This document shows, piece by piece, positions 16,643 through 25,172 of a stretch of DNA of 64,000 nt (position 1 is the stretch's first letter; every line of letters starts with the position of its first letter). A model generated the notes under the pieces. It was not told where the DNA came from and did not search any database. It saw only the letters and a program-made list of their open reading frames with translations. The stretch is from NCBI GenBank assembly GCA_016717345.1, contig JADKFR010000007.1, positions 62,001-126,000 on the forward strand, read 5' to 3'. The stretch comes from Propionibacteriaceae bacterium (lineage in GTDB: Bacteria > Actinomycetota > Actinomycetes > Propionibacteriales > Propionibacteriaceae). Made by a program: the position numbers and the translations under genes.

Positions 16643-19600
16643 TCAGAGGGGCTGACCGCCCACGGTTCCCAGGATCTGCTCGCGGAACTCGGCGCTGGAG
16701 AAGCGGGCGACTTCGGCCTTGGCGGCCTCCACCCGCGCCGGCATCCCGAGCCGGGCGGTGGGCTCCTCGTTGCCTGGCGTCGAGACGAACAGCTCGATGG
16801 CCGCCAGCCCAGCCGTCGCCCGCTTCAAGGCGGCCGACCGCTTGGCGTCGAGGCGCTCGGCATACCAGTCCGACGCCATCACGCTCTCGCGCGTGAACAG
16901 CCCCCGGAACTCCGGGGAATCGAGGTCCCAGCCCTGCGTCGTCGTCCCGTTGGCCATGATCTCCAGCAACGCCCGCAGCGGCGGCACCGCCAGAGTGATG
17001 GTGCCGTCGTCGAAGTAGGACTGGGCGACCCGCTGGTGGGTGGTCACCATGGTGGCCATCGACTCGGCGAAGACGTGCGGATCCTGCAGCTCCGGCTTGA
17101 GCATGTCCTCGGTGAACACCACGTGAGGGTGCAGGAAGATCCGTCCGAAGTAGTGGCGGGTGAACTGCTTGGTCATCCGGTAGCCGAGCCGGCTGGCGAG
17201 TACCGGCTTCCCGTCGAGCTCGAAGTCCTGCAGCTTCTCCAGGGACCCTTCGGCGATCAGGCGCGTGGCGTCCCGCTCCGCCGGGGACATCCGCGAGAAC
17301 ACCTCGGGCACCAGCATCGAGATGTCGTGGTCGACCCGGACGTGGGGGCCGACGTAGCCCGCGCACGAGACCCAGCCGTCGTAGCCGGTCAACGCGTACG
17401 ACAGCAGGGCGGCGTTGAGGTCGACGATCGCCGGCATCGCGTTGAACGGACCCTTGGTGAGGGCGCCCTCCGAACCCGCACCCGTGGTGGACGGCGACTT
17501 GCCGGTCATCGACGAGATGAACTCCATGAACAGCTCGGGCAGTTCCAGGTAGTGCAGCGGATTGAACGAGCACAGCGGCGGGACGGGACCGTCCGGCGGG
17601 TTGTTCCGGCGCCCGGCCGCCACCACATCAACCGGGATCGGCAACGGGGTGTCTGCCTTCAGCTTGCGCACCAGGTGCGAACTCAGATCCGCCACGGCGG
17701 TGGCCTTGGCGTTCGTCCGGTCCGGACGCTGCTGCAGGTAGCGCGGGTTCTTGGACGGCTGGCCGTTGACCAGCCGCGGCGAGGCCGAGCACACGAAGAA
17801 GGCCGGCCCCTCACCCTCGGGGGCGTCGGCGACCGAACTGATCAGGTCGGCCATTGGCGCGGTGAAGGCGCTGAAGTCGACTGCGTCGTCGCGCATGGCG
17901 ATCGCATCGTCCCTGGTCAGCGGCTGGAAGTTCGACAGGAAAGTCCCCGGGGACGAGATGTCGATCTCGGCCTGCTTGTCATAGCCCCGATGAACCGCGT
18001 CGTCGGGACGTTGGAACAGCAGGTTCTCGCAGTTCTCGACCAGCTTGTACGACCGGTCGGCATCCAGGCCCACCAACGAGCCCGGGACCACCGTCGAGGC
18101 GGTGATGTCGTCCTCGGTCTGCACCTTGACGGCCGGTGAGAAGTCATGGCGAAGCCCGAAGAGCCGCCAGGAACCGTCCCCGTCGAAGCCGACCCGCAGC
18201 ATGTTGACCGTGATCTTGTCGCCGTCGAGGCGCAACGCGTTGCCCTGGCGGCCGTTGATCTTGCCGACGGTGAAGTGGCTGCGCCAGTCCGATCCCCATT
18301 CCGGACGGTAGAAGCGCTTCACGACATAGACCAGCTCCTTGATGTGCTGGGGAATGGTGTCGAGCCAGTTGTTGTACTCGGGGGAATACTCCGACAGCGA
18401 CGGCGTCAGCAGCTTGATGACCGAGCCGATGCTGCGGGCGTCGGAAAGGACCGGACGGGTGTCGTTGCCATCGGCTCCCGGATCGGCGAAGCGACGGGAG
18501 AAGTCGCGGGCCAGGATCTCGGCGACCTCATCCATGTCATTGTCGAAGTCGGGGACGTAGGCGTTGCCGAAGATGAAGGCGTCGGTGATCGCCTTGGAGA
18601 TCTCGGACTTGCCGCCGCCGGAGACCGTGGACGGCTTGTGGCACGACGTCGAGTTGGCCACGGTGCCGATCAGGCTCCACTGGGTGCGGTCGGCGGCTTG
18701 CTGGGCGATCTGGACGCGGTACCCGTTGGGACTGAGGTACACCTTGTCGGCCCGCAGCGGGATGGCGGTCGTCTGCCCGTCCGCGGCGACCCACGAAACG
18801 GTCTGGTTGCGCAACGAGTACGTCGGGTTGGCCGGGACGAGCACGATGTGCGGCTGCTCGAGGTCGGCGGCATGGCCCTCGGGCTGCAGTTGGAACCGGT
18901 CGGGGTCGCGTGCCAGCACCTCGTCGAGGGTGTACTCGGAACCGCAGGAGTCCTCGACGTACTGCTGGCCGAGGTTGTAGCTGGCGTACACCAGGGCGCC
19001 GCCGGCATGCTCCTCTTCGGCGTTCCCGAACAGGTTCGCCGAGTAGGAGATCTGGGTCTTGACCTCCTTCTTGCAGTACCCGAAGTAGTTGTCCGCGATC
19101 ACCGTGACGATGACACCCCTGGCGTCGCGTGCGCAGATCTTGAACGCGTGGCCGCCGTTGTACAGCTCGGACTCGGACTCCCAGCACTGATAGTCACGCT
19201 TCTGGCGCTCGGTGGCTTCGCTGGCGTGCGGCAACCCGAGTTCCTTCTTGGTGACCCGGGTCAGGTGGGGGGCCAGGATCACGCAGCCGGTGTGTCCCGT
19301 CCAGGTCTCCGGGGCCAGCGAGGCGTCGTTCTCCGGCAGGTACGGGTCGCCCCCGTTGCCGAAGATCCCCTCGACGAAGTCCAGATTCGCCACCAGCCCA
19401 CCCGGGACGATGAAGCGGGTTTCCATCCGCTTCTCGCGGACGTAACCGGGCACCCCCGGCGCCACCAGGGGACGAAGCTGCAGCGACACGAAGCAGGCCG
19501 CCGGTTCGTGCTGGTTGGCCGAGTAGGGCAGCACCTTGTCGACCTCGGGCGGCTGGAACGCCAGCGCGAGCAGCCGCGAGAAGGCGATCTTCGGCACCGC

Positions 19601-20032
19601 GATCTTGTCGTCGGGAATCGGCAGCCCGCCCTCGCAGACGTGGAAGACCCCGGCGGTGGTGCGGCGGTCGTTCGCCGGGTTGTGCAGCACCCCGTTGGCG
19701 AGCCGGTAGCTGCTCAGCAGCGGCGAGGTGAAGGTGTCGCTGTCGAAGGGCAGCGACAGTTCCCGGGCCAGGCCGGGCTCGTCGAGGACGAAGGTGCGCC
19801 GGGGCATTCGGGGGGCCGGCTCGCCGATGTCCGAGAGGTAATCGTCCAGGAACGCCTGGATGCGGCCGTCGGCGGCGCACAGCCGGTCAGCGAGCCGGCG
19901 GCTCAGCTCCCGCTGCCGCGCGAGGATCGGACGGGCCAGCTTGGCCGCCTCGGTGTCGTCGAAGCCTTCGGGCAGCGGCAGGCCGAGCTGGGCCAGGCGA
20001 AGGTTGATGGCAGCATTCTGGGTCGGGGCCAT
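16643..20032 (-). CDS. Probable pyrophosphate-dependent phosphoenolpyruvate carboxykinase (PEP carboxytransphosphorylase)
   Basis: A 1,129-residue soluble protein with no signal or membrane segment. Its length and features such as GGLPIPDDKIAVPKIAFSR, the glycine/lysine loop SGGGKSE (about residue 469) and KFxx-type lysine-rich patches match my memory of the very large PPi-type PEPCK first assigned in Propionibacterium freudenreichii and Entamoeba (EC 4.1.1.38), which interconverts PEP + CO2 + Pi and oxaloacetate + PPi. It is unrelated in length to ATP- and GTP-PEPCK (about 530-620 residues). In propionic fermentation it links PEP to the dicarboxylic acid branch. The ATG at 20032 is preferred over a TTG at 20053; no ribosome site is clear. 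Identification is by recollection, not by search. Confidence 0.7.
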   Translation of the reverse strand: MAPTQNAAINLRLAQLGLPLPEGFDDTEAAKLARPILARQRELSRRLADRLCAADGRIQAFLDDYLSDIGEPAPRMPRRTFVLDEPGLARELSLPFDSDTFTSPLLSSYRLANGVLHNPANDRRTTAGVFHVCEGGLPIPDDKIAVPKIAFSRLLALAFQPPEVDKVLPYSANQHEPAACFVSLQLRPLVAPGVPGYVREKRMETRFIVPGGLVANLDFVEGIFGNGGDPYLPENDASLAPETWTGHTGCVILAPHLTRVTKKELGLPHASEATERQKRDYQCWESESELYNGGHAFKICARDARGVIVTVIADNYFGYCKKEVKTQISYSANLFGNAEEEHAGGALVYASYNLGQQYVEDSCGSEYTLDEVLARDPDRFQLQPEGHAADLEQPHIVLVPANPTYSLRNQTVSWVAADGQTTAIPLRADKVYLSPNGYRVQIAQQAADRTQWSLIGTVANSTSCHKPSTVSGGGKSEISKAITDAFIFGNAYVPDFDNDMDEVAEILARDFSRRFADPGADGNDTRPVLSDARSIGSVIKLLTPSLSEYSPEYNNWLDTIPQHIKELVYVVKRFYRPEWGSDWRSHFTVGKINGRQGNALRLDGDKITVNMLRVGFDGDGSWRLFGLRHDFSPAVKVQTEDDITASTVVPGSLVGLDADRSYKLVENCENLLFQRPDDAVHRGYDKQAEIDISSPGTFLSNFQPLTRDDAIAMRDDAVDFSAFTAPMADLISSVADAPEGEGPAFFVCSASPRLVNGQPSKNPRYLQQRPDRTNAKATAVADLSSHLVRKLKADTPLPIPVDVVAAGRRNNPPDGPVPPLCSFNPLHYLELPELFMEFISSMTGKSPSTTGAGSEGALTKGPFNAMPAIVDLNAALLSYALTGYDGWVSCAGYVGPHVRVDHDISMLVPEVFSRMSPAERDATRLIAEGSLEKLQDFELDGKPVLASRLGYRMTKQFTRHYFGRIFLHPHVVFTEDMLKPELQDPHVFAESMATMVTTHQRVAQSYFDDGTITLAVPPLRALLEIMANGTTTQGWDLDSPEFRGLFTRESVMASDWYAERLDAKRSAALKRATAGLAAIELFVSTPGNEEPTARLGMPARVEAAKAEVARFSSAEFREQILGTVGGQPL

Positions 20033-20159
20033 GGGCCCATTGTGGTGTGACAACGGCTCAAGCGCGAGCAGGTCTCCCCTACTGGTCGCGGGGACCTTCG
20101 AAACCGCACACCCGGGCGTGGTGAACCGACTGCGACCCGGTCGCGGTTCCGGCCGCGGG

Positions 20160-20165
20160 TAGCAT
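20160..20165 (+). promoter_or_regulatory. -10 box of a leaderless transcript
   Basis: TAGCAT followed by seven bases and the ATG at 20173, the layout of a leaderless actinobacterial promoter. Confidence 0.5.
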
Positions 20166-20172
20166 CGACGCC

Positions 20173-20802
20173 ATGATCGAGTTGGTGCGGCAGTGGTGGG
20201 TCCCTGCGGTCGTCGTCCTGATCGGGCTGGCGCTGTGTTTCCGGGGGTACGCGTGGATGAGGTGGGTCTTCGCCCTGGCCGGCGGGGTGATCGGGTGGCA
20301 GCTGGGCGGCCTGCTGATCCGGCAGGTGCAGATCGCCCCCGAATGGGACCGGTGGCTCGATTGGGGGGCGGCGATCCTGGGAGCCCTGGTGGTCGCCAGC
20401 GTCGCCTACGCCTTCTACGTCATGGGCGTGCTCGTGGCCGTGGGCGGGTTCGGTTACAACGTCGGCATCGCCACGGCCCCGAGCCTGGGCCTGGTCGGCT
20501 GGCAGGTCACCGCCGTCGCCGGCGTCCTGGCGGTGGCTCTGGTCGTCCTGGCACTGGTGACCCAGCTTCCCAAGCTCGTCATGGTGGTGCTGACCGCCAT
20601 CGTCGGTGCCGGGGCGATCGTCAGCGGCACGCTGTCCCTGATCGGGAACCTCGACCTGACGGGCTTGCATTGGTGGAACGCCGGCACCGTGGTGAGCCAG
20701 GGATTGCCCTGGAACCTGTTGCTGCTGGCCCTGACCGTGGCCGGCGTGGCGGTCCAGTTGCGCGGGCGGACGGCGAACACCCTGCGCGCGGCCTACGCCT
20801 GA
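20173..20802 (+). CDS. DUF4203-type multi-pass membrane protein
   Basis: A 209-residue protein with about seven hydrophobic helices, e.g. VVVLIGLALCFRGYAWMRWV, ILGALVVASVAYAFYVMGVL and LPKLVMVVLTAIVGAGAIVSG. The glycine-rich pattern LAGGVIGWQLGGLL and GFGYNVG near aromatic residues fits the TMEM198/TM7SF3-like DUF4203 group. Function unknown. It is divergent from the PEPCK gene and convergent with the MFS gene that follows. The start has no ribosome site but a well-placed -10 box, consistent with leaderless translation. Confidence 0.75.
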   Translation: MIELVRQWWVPAVVVLIGLALCFRGYAWMRWVFALAGGVIGWQLGGLLIRQVQIAPEWDRWLDWGAAILGALVVASVAYAFYVMGVLVAVGGFGYNVGIATAPSLGLVGWQVTAVAGVLAVALVVLALVTQLPKLVMVVLTAIVGAGAIVSGTLSLIGNLDLTGLHWWNAGTVVSQGLPWNLLLLALTVAGVAVQLRGRTANTLRAAYA

Positions 20803-20831
20803 GCTTGCCGCGCACCTCCGGGTGCGCCTCG

Positions 20832-22079
20832 TCAGGCCCGGCCGGGAGCGGTCGCGGGGTCGAGTACGAGCGGTTCGTCCGGCTCGAGGCGTCCGGAGCG
20901 TGGCGCGACGCTGCCGGCGGCCAGCAGGCCGAGCAGCGCAACCACCGCCACCATCAGCAGGGCATGCCTGACGCCCAGCGAGCCGGCCGCGATCCCCAGC
21001 AACGGCGGCGCCACGAGGGCCCCCACCGTCGTGATCGCGGACAGCACGGCGACCCGTCCCGGCGCCAGGAGTGGATGGTCCGAGGCCGCCCCGACTGCGA
21101 TCGGGAAGATCAACGCGGTACCCACCCCCCAGGCTGACGCGCCGACGACTGCGAGCGGCAGCCCCGGCGCCAACCCGAACAGCAGCAGCCCGCCGGCGGT
21201 CACCGACAGTGACAGGCGCATCGTCAGCACCCGGCCCAACCGGTCGACGGCGGTGTTCCCGACGATCCGCACCAGCATCATCGAGCCGATCATCACGGCC
21301 AGGACGATGCCGCCGACCGATTCGGTCTGACCGAAGCCATCGACCAGCGCGACCGACAACCAGTTGTTCGCAGCCCCTTCGGCGACGACCGTCGCCAGCG
21401 TGAGCGTCCCGATCAGCAGGGTGCGGGGTTCCCGCCACGCGGCCAGGGAGGAGGGCCGCGGGTCGGTCTTCGCCACCCTCTCGTCCGCCCGCTGGGGAAG
21501 CACCAGCCCGCCGGCCAGGGCTGCCAGTCGCAGGACGGCACCCAGCGCCGCCACCACCGCGAACTGGAGGGCGACCCCGATCCCCACTGCCGAACACAGC
21601 GCGCCCAGGCCCGAACCGGCCACTGCTCCGGCGGAGAAGGCGGCGTGGAATTGGGGGATGACCGTGCGGCCGAGTGCCCGCTCGACCCGAGCGGATTCGA
21701 CGTTGGACGTGACGTTGATGAGCGCGCCACCCATCCCCTGGACGATGATTCCCAGCACCAGCAGCCCCAGGGAAGCGGCTGCGGTTCCGACACCCATGAG
21801 GGTGCCGCCGAGGGCCATCAACGCCGTCCCTGCCCCGAACAGTGGGATCGTCCCCCAGCGTGCCATCAGGGGACCGGCGGCGATCACCATGGCCAGCGCC
21901 CCGACCGAACCCACCAGCAGCACGATGCCGAGATCCACCGTGGACAGCGCCAGACCGTCCTTGATGCTCGGGATCCGCGCCAACCACGAAAAGAGGAGCA
22001 GTCCGCTCGACGCAAAGGCAACGAGCATCCAGCGATGGGCGGCGGTGGGCAGGTGGGCAGGGCGAAGCACAGGAAACAC
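20832..22079 (-). CDS. MFS transporter (YbjJ-like)
   Basis: A 415-residue major facilitator with about twelve hydrophobic segments. The loop GPLMARWGTIPLFG and the repeat VGNTAVDRLGRVLTMR correspond to the motif-A loops of the N- and C-terminal halves. The general pattern (WLARIPSIKDGLALSTVDLGIVLL, NVTSNVESARVERALGRTVIPQFHAAFSAGAVAG) resembles the YbjJ branch, whose substrates are mostly unknown. It starts with GTG at 22079. The 213 bases upstream, to the phosphatase gene, hold no other gene that I can see. Confidence 0.85.
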   Translation of the reverse strand: MFPVLRPAHLPTAAHRWMLVAFASSGLLLFSWLARIPSIKDGLALSTVDLGIVLLVGSVGALAMVIAAGPLMARWGTIPLFGAGTALMALGGTLMGVGTAAASLGLLVLGIIVQGMGGALINVTSNVESARVERALGRTVIPQFHAAFSAGAVAGSGLGALCSAVGIGVALQFAVVAALGAVLRLAALAGGLVLPQRADERVAKTDPRPSSLAAWREPRTLLIGTLTLATVVAEGAANNWLSVALVDGFGQTESVGGIVLAVMIGSMMLVRIVGNTAVDRLGRVLTMRLSLSVTAGGLLLFGLAPGLPLAVVGASAWGVGTALIFPIAVGAASDHPLLAPGRVAVLSAITTVGALVAPPLLGIAAGSLGVRHALLMVAVVALLGLLAAGSVAPRSGRLEPDEPLVLDPATAPGRA

Positions 22080-22292
22080 CTTCAGGGTGGGCGGACGTCA
22101 TCGCGGAGCGGCTGGCCGGGAGCGGCCAGGGGACGTGATGAATCAATTCAAACCCGGACGGCGCCGTTGGTCAAACCAGCCTCAAGGGCGTCGCTGAGCC
22201 CGGTCGCAGGGTCCGCCCAGCCCCAGGCGCCGACAACCCGGCGGGCTCATCGTCGTCCGACCCGGCCCGGAGGCTGCGGTTCCGGGGGCGCG

Positions 22293-23348
22293 TCAACGAC
22301 CGCGAGCCGCCCAGGTGATCACCTGCAGCGCTCGGTGCAACAGGGCGAGGTCGTCGGAGCTGACCCGGATCGGGTTGGTCGCCACGCCGGCGAAGCCGGT
22401 TCCAGCCGGGGCGAGGGAATCGATGACCGCTGCCGGGATCAGGGGCGTCGGCCCGAAGCTCCCGAGCCCCACCGGAAGGATCAGCTCGGGCCCTTCGGCT
22501 GAACCGCCGGACGGCTGCGGAGGGCCGGCCACGAACCCGACCCCGACGACCCCGCCGTCGGCTCCATCGAGCCAGATCAGAACCTCGTCGCGCAGCGCCA
22601 GGTCATCGGGGACCGCGCCGATCCCGAAGCCGAACACCCCTGCCGCTGCGGGTTGCCACAACTGCCGCAGGGTGTCGACCGAGGCCCGGTTGACCCGGAT
22701 CACCCAGACCGAACCGCCACCCTCGGTGGAACGGATCTGCCTGATCACCGCGAACTTGTCGATGCGATTCGCGCGTCGCCACATGGTGAGCGAACGGCGG
22801 GCACCAGCGCGGGCATACCGTTGGGCCCCGGTGCGCGCCAGGTACCAACTCAGCGCATCGTCGGCGTAGTCGATCACGGCGACGGGCCGAGCGGACCGAA
22901 TCGCAGTAAGGGCCTCCGGAACCCGCAGCCCCTGGCCGAGCAACAGTCCGAACACCGCCGACGGTGCCCGGTTCACCCCCATGTGGCAGTGCACGAGCAC
23001 CTTGGCCGACGGGTCCGCCAAGGCCTCGGCAACCCAGGCGTCGAGGGCCTCGAACCAGTCGGACGGAATCCGTTGGCCGGCGTCTTGCACCGGGTGGTGG
23101 AGGTAGCGGAGCTCTGGGTGCCAGGTGGCGACCAGTTCCTCGTCACTCCACTCATCGCGGAGGTCGGCGACGTGGGTGATTCCGGCGGCCGCCAATTCGT
23201 CAAGCTGGGCACGGGCTTGAAGGAACCGGGGCGACAGGTCACCGCCCACCGCGAGACGGGCCGTGACGAAGTCCGCATTGGCGACCGAGAACTGCGGCAA
23301 CGCGGCAGGCGTGGAGGAACCGTCACTGTTCTGGGTCACAGCGCCCAT
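22293..23348 (-). CDS. Dual-specificity phosphatase-like protein with unknown C-terminal domain
   Basis: A 351-residue protein. Residues 1-180 are a cysteine-based phosphatase of the dual-specificity type: AAAGITHVADLRDEWSDEE, then the P-loop HCHMGVNRAPS with nucleophile C121 and R127. The general-acid aspartate may be the one in HHPVQDAGQRIPSDWF. Residues 200-351 form a separate alpha/beta region (VWVIRVNRASVDTLRQLWQPAAAGVFGFG, WLDGADGGVVGVGFVAGPP) with no family that I can name; it has the feel of an EVE/PUA-like small-molecule domain. The ATG at 23348 is chosen because the phosphatase fold starts soon after; the open frame above it carries a repeat element. Alone on its transcript. Confidence 0.75.
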   Translation of the reverse strand: MGAVTQNSDGSSTPAALPQFSVANADFVTARLAVGGDLSPRFLQARAQLDELAAAGITHVADLRDEWSDEELVATWHPELRYLHHPVQDAGQRIPSDWFEALDAWVAEALADPSAKVLVHCHMGVNRAPSAVFGLLLGQGLRVPEALTAIRSARPVAVIDYADDALSWYLARTGAQRYARAGARRSLTMWRRANRIDKFAVIRQIRSTEGGGSVWVIRVNRASVDTLRQLWQPAAAGVFGFGIGAVPDDLALRDEVLIWLDGADGGVVGVGFVAGPPQPSGGSAEGPELILPVGLGSFGPTPLIPAAVIDSLAPAGTGFAGVATNPIRVSSDDLALLHRALQVITWAARGR

Positions 23349-23423
23349 TGTGGGCCCCCACCCGGTGTCCGGACGCCGGCGCGACCCAGGAAGGGGCCGG
23401 CTAGACCCCCCAGTAGCTGGTCG

Positions 23424-23502
23424 TGTCGCGGATTCCGCGCGGAAGGCCGCCCACCGCCCCCGCGCGGAGCTTTGGGGGCGGTTCCACACCTGCTCCGCGA
23501 CA
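23424..23502. repeat. 79-bp intergenic repeat, copy A
   Basis: Begins TGTCGCG and ends CGCGACA; with one or more extra bases the ends form a perfect inverted repeat GTGTCGCGGA / TCCGCGACAC (23423-23432, 23494-23503). Shared with copy B at 56095: equal length, both ends, the block CGCGCGGAAGGCC and the block GTTCC-CACC. Copy A also has an inner helix CCGCCCCC / GGGGGCGG. It lies between ssuC and the phosphatase gene. Confidence 0.75.
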
Positions 23503-23554
23503 CCCGCGCCCGGAGCGGTCCGGCGCCACCCGGGACGGGTTGCGGGAGGTCGGT

Positions 23555-24400
23555 TCAGCGGACGGTGAGGCCCCGCCGAAGCCGGATCCGTCGAGACAAC
23601 GCGGAAAAGGCCAGGTCGGCGAGCATCCCGATCACGAGGATCACGATCATGTACGCGAGCAGCCCGGCGGCGTCCCCGAACTCCTGCGCGAACGCCAGCC
23701 GGTTACCCAGCCCGACCGCCCCGGGGATGACGACCAGCAACTCGCCCGCCATCAGCGAACGCCACGCGAAGGCCCAGCCCTGGTTGAGCCCGCCCACATA
23801 GGACGGGAGCGCCGCCGGGATCACGATGAACCGGTACAGGTTCCAGCCCTTCGCCCGCAGCACGTGCCCGAGGCGGAAGTACGCCGGAGGCACCTGGTCG
23901 ACCCCGGTCAGCACGCCGTTGGCGATGCTCGGGGCGGCGCCCAGCACGACGACGAACATGATGGCCTGCTCCCCCAGCCCCAGCAGCAGGATCGCCAGCG
24001 GGAACCACACCACCGAGGGCATGGTCTGCAGCCCGGTGACCAGCGAGCCGATCGCCGCCCGCAGCAGCCTGGAACGGGCCACGACCAGGCCGAGGAGCGT
24101 GCCGATGGCCGCGGCGAGGCCGAACCCGGTGAGGGCGCGCAGCAGCGTCCGTCCCAGCGCCTGCCAAAACTCGCCGGCGGCGCTGATCTCCCCGAGCGCC
24201 GCGAGCACGGTAGCCGGCCCCGGCAGCAGGTAGTCGGGACGCCAGCCGGTCAGCACCACCGCCTGCCAGATCCCCAGGAACAGGGCCACGGCCAGGATGA
24301 CGGGGGCCAGGCTGCGCCGAGCCCAGCGTCCGACGTCGAACCGGCGGGGCCCGAGCGGGGATGCCTCCTGCTCAGATGTCGAAGTAGTCGGACTCGTCAT
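23555..24400 (-). CDS. ssuC: ABC transporter permease, sulfonate/taurine type
   Basis: A 281-residue permease with six hydrophobic segments and a polar N-terminal tail. The EAA-like loop is YFRLGHVLRAKGWNLYRFIVIPAALPSYVGG and the C-terminal half has LNQGWAFAWRSLMAGELLVV, typical of SsuC/TauC/NrtB permeases. It imports sulfonates together with the ATPase and binding protein encoded upstream; its ATG overlaps the ATPase gene by 29 bases. Last gene of the operon. The sulfur role is supported by the Cys-ending leader ORF in front of the operon; nitrate or other oxyanions remain possible. Confidence 0.87.
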   Translation of the reverse strand: MTSPTTSTSEQEASPLGPRRFDVGRWARRSLAPVILAVALFLGIWQAVVLTGWRPDYLLPGPATVLAALGEISAAGEFWQALGRTLLRALTGFGLAAAIGTLLGLVVARSRLLRAAIGSLVTGLQTMPSVVWFPLAILLLGLGEQAIMFVVVLGAAPSIANGVLTGVDQVPPAYFRLGHVLRAKGWNLYRFIVIPAALPSYVGGLNQGWAFAWRSLMAGELLVVIPGAVGLGNRLAFAQEFGDAAGLLAYMIVILVIGMLADLAFSALSRRIRLRRGLTVR

Positions 24401-25172
24401 GCCGGGCCACCTCCTCCCGCAGCCGTCGGGTCAGCTCCGAGGCGAGCGCGGCCACCGGCGCCGCGTCCATGACGCGGGGCCGGGGCAGCTCGATCTGCAG
24501 TTCCTGGACGATGTGCCCGGGCCGCGACCCCATCAGGATCGCGCGGTCCGCGAGCCGGACGGCCTCCCGGACGTTGTGGGTGACGAACACCACCGAGAAC
24601 CCCGACTCCTGCCAGACGTCCTCGATCAGGTCGTGCATCTGGTCGCGGGTCATCGCGTCCAGGGCCCCGAGCGGCTCGTCCATCAGCACGATGGACGCCT
24701 CCTGCGCGAGCACCCGGGCCAGCGCCACCCGTTGCCGCATCCCCCCCGACAGCTCGTGGGGACGCTTGTCGGCGTGACGACCGAGGCGGACCTTTGCCAA
24801 CAGCCGGCGGGCCCGCTCCTGGCGCTCGTCGCGTCCCACCCCGTGCAGCCGCAGGGCGAGCTCGACGTTCTTCGCCGCTGTCAGCCAGGGCAGCAGGGTG
24901 CTCTCCTGGAACATCAGGGCCACTCCGCCGGCGGCCTCGACGGTGCCGGTCGTCGGTTCCTCCAGCCCGGCGGCCAGGGTGAGCATGGTGGACTTGCCAC
25001 ACCCCGAACCTCCGACGACAGCCACGAATTCTCCGGGCTCGACCGTCAGGTCGACCCCCTCCAGGGCGACCACCCGCTGGTCACCCCGGCCGAAGACCTT
25101 ACTGACTCCGGCGAGCTGCAATCTTCCGGGAACGGCCGGGGCCATCACCGCAGTCGCTACTGGGCCGGTCAT
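24372..25172 (-). CDS. ssuB: ABC transporter ATP-binding protein, sulfonate/taurine type
   Basis: A 266-residue ABC ATPase: Walker A GGSGCGKST, Q loop MFQESTLLPWLT, signature LSGGMRQRVALAR, Walker B SIVLMDEPLGALD, switch VTHNVREA. The spacing and the sequence ESTLLPW are typical of SsuB/TauB. The ATG at 25172 overlaps the stop of the binding-protein gene (ATGA). Its C-terminus (DESDYFDI) is encoded within the overlap with the permease gene. It powers uptake of the compound bound by the adjacent SsuA-like lipoprotein. Confidence 0.9.
   Translation of the reverse strand: MTGPVATAVMAPAVPGRLQLAGVSKVFGRGDQRVVALEGVDLTVEPGEFVAVVGGSGCGKSTMLTLAAGLEEPTTGTVEAAGGVALMFQESTLLPWLTAAKNVELALRLHGVGRDERQERARRLLAKVRLGRHADKRPHELSGGMRQRVALARVLAQEASIVLMDEPLGALDAMTRDQMHDLIEDVWQESGFSVVFVTHNVREAVRLADRAILMGSRPGHIVQELQIELPRPRVMDAAPVAALASELTRRLREEVARHDESDYFDI

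Noticed and set aside
16026..17573. A 515-codon minus-strand open frame overlapping the membrane protein gene and the PEPCK gene
   Set aside because: It crosses the hairpin and the ends of two well-supported genes; its translation is arginine/proline-rich without motifs.
18146..20050. A 634-codon open frame opposite the PEPCK gene
   Set aside because: Biased composition and no domain; the opposite strand has consistent codon use and a recognisable long protein.
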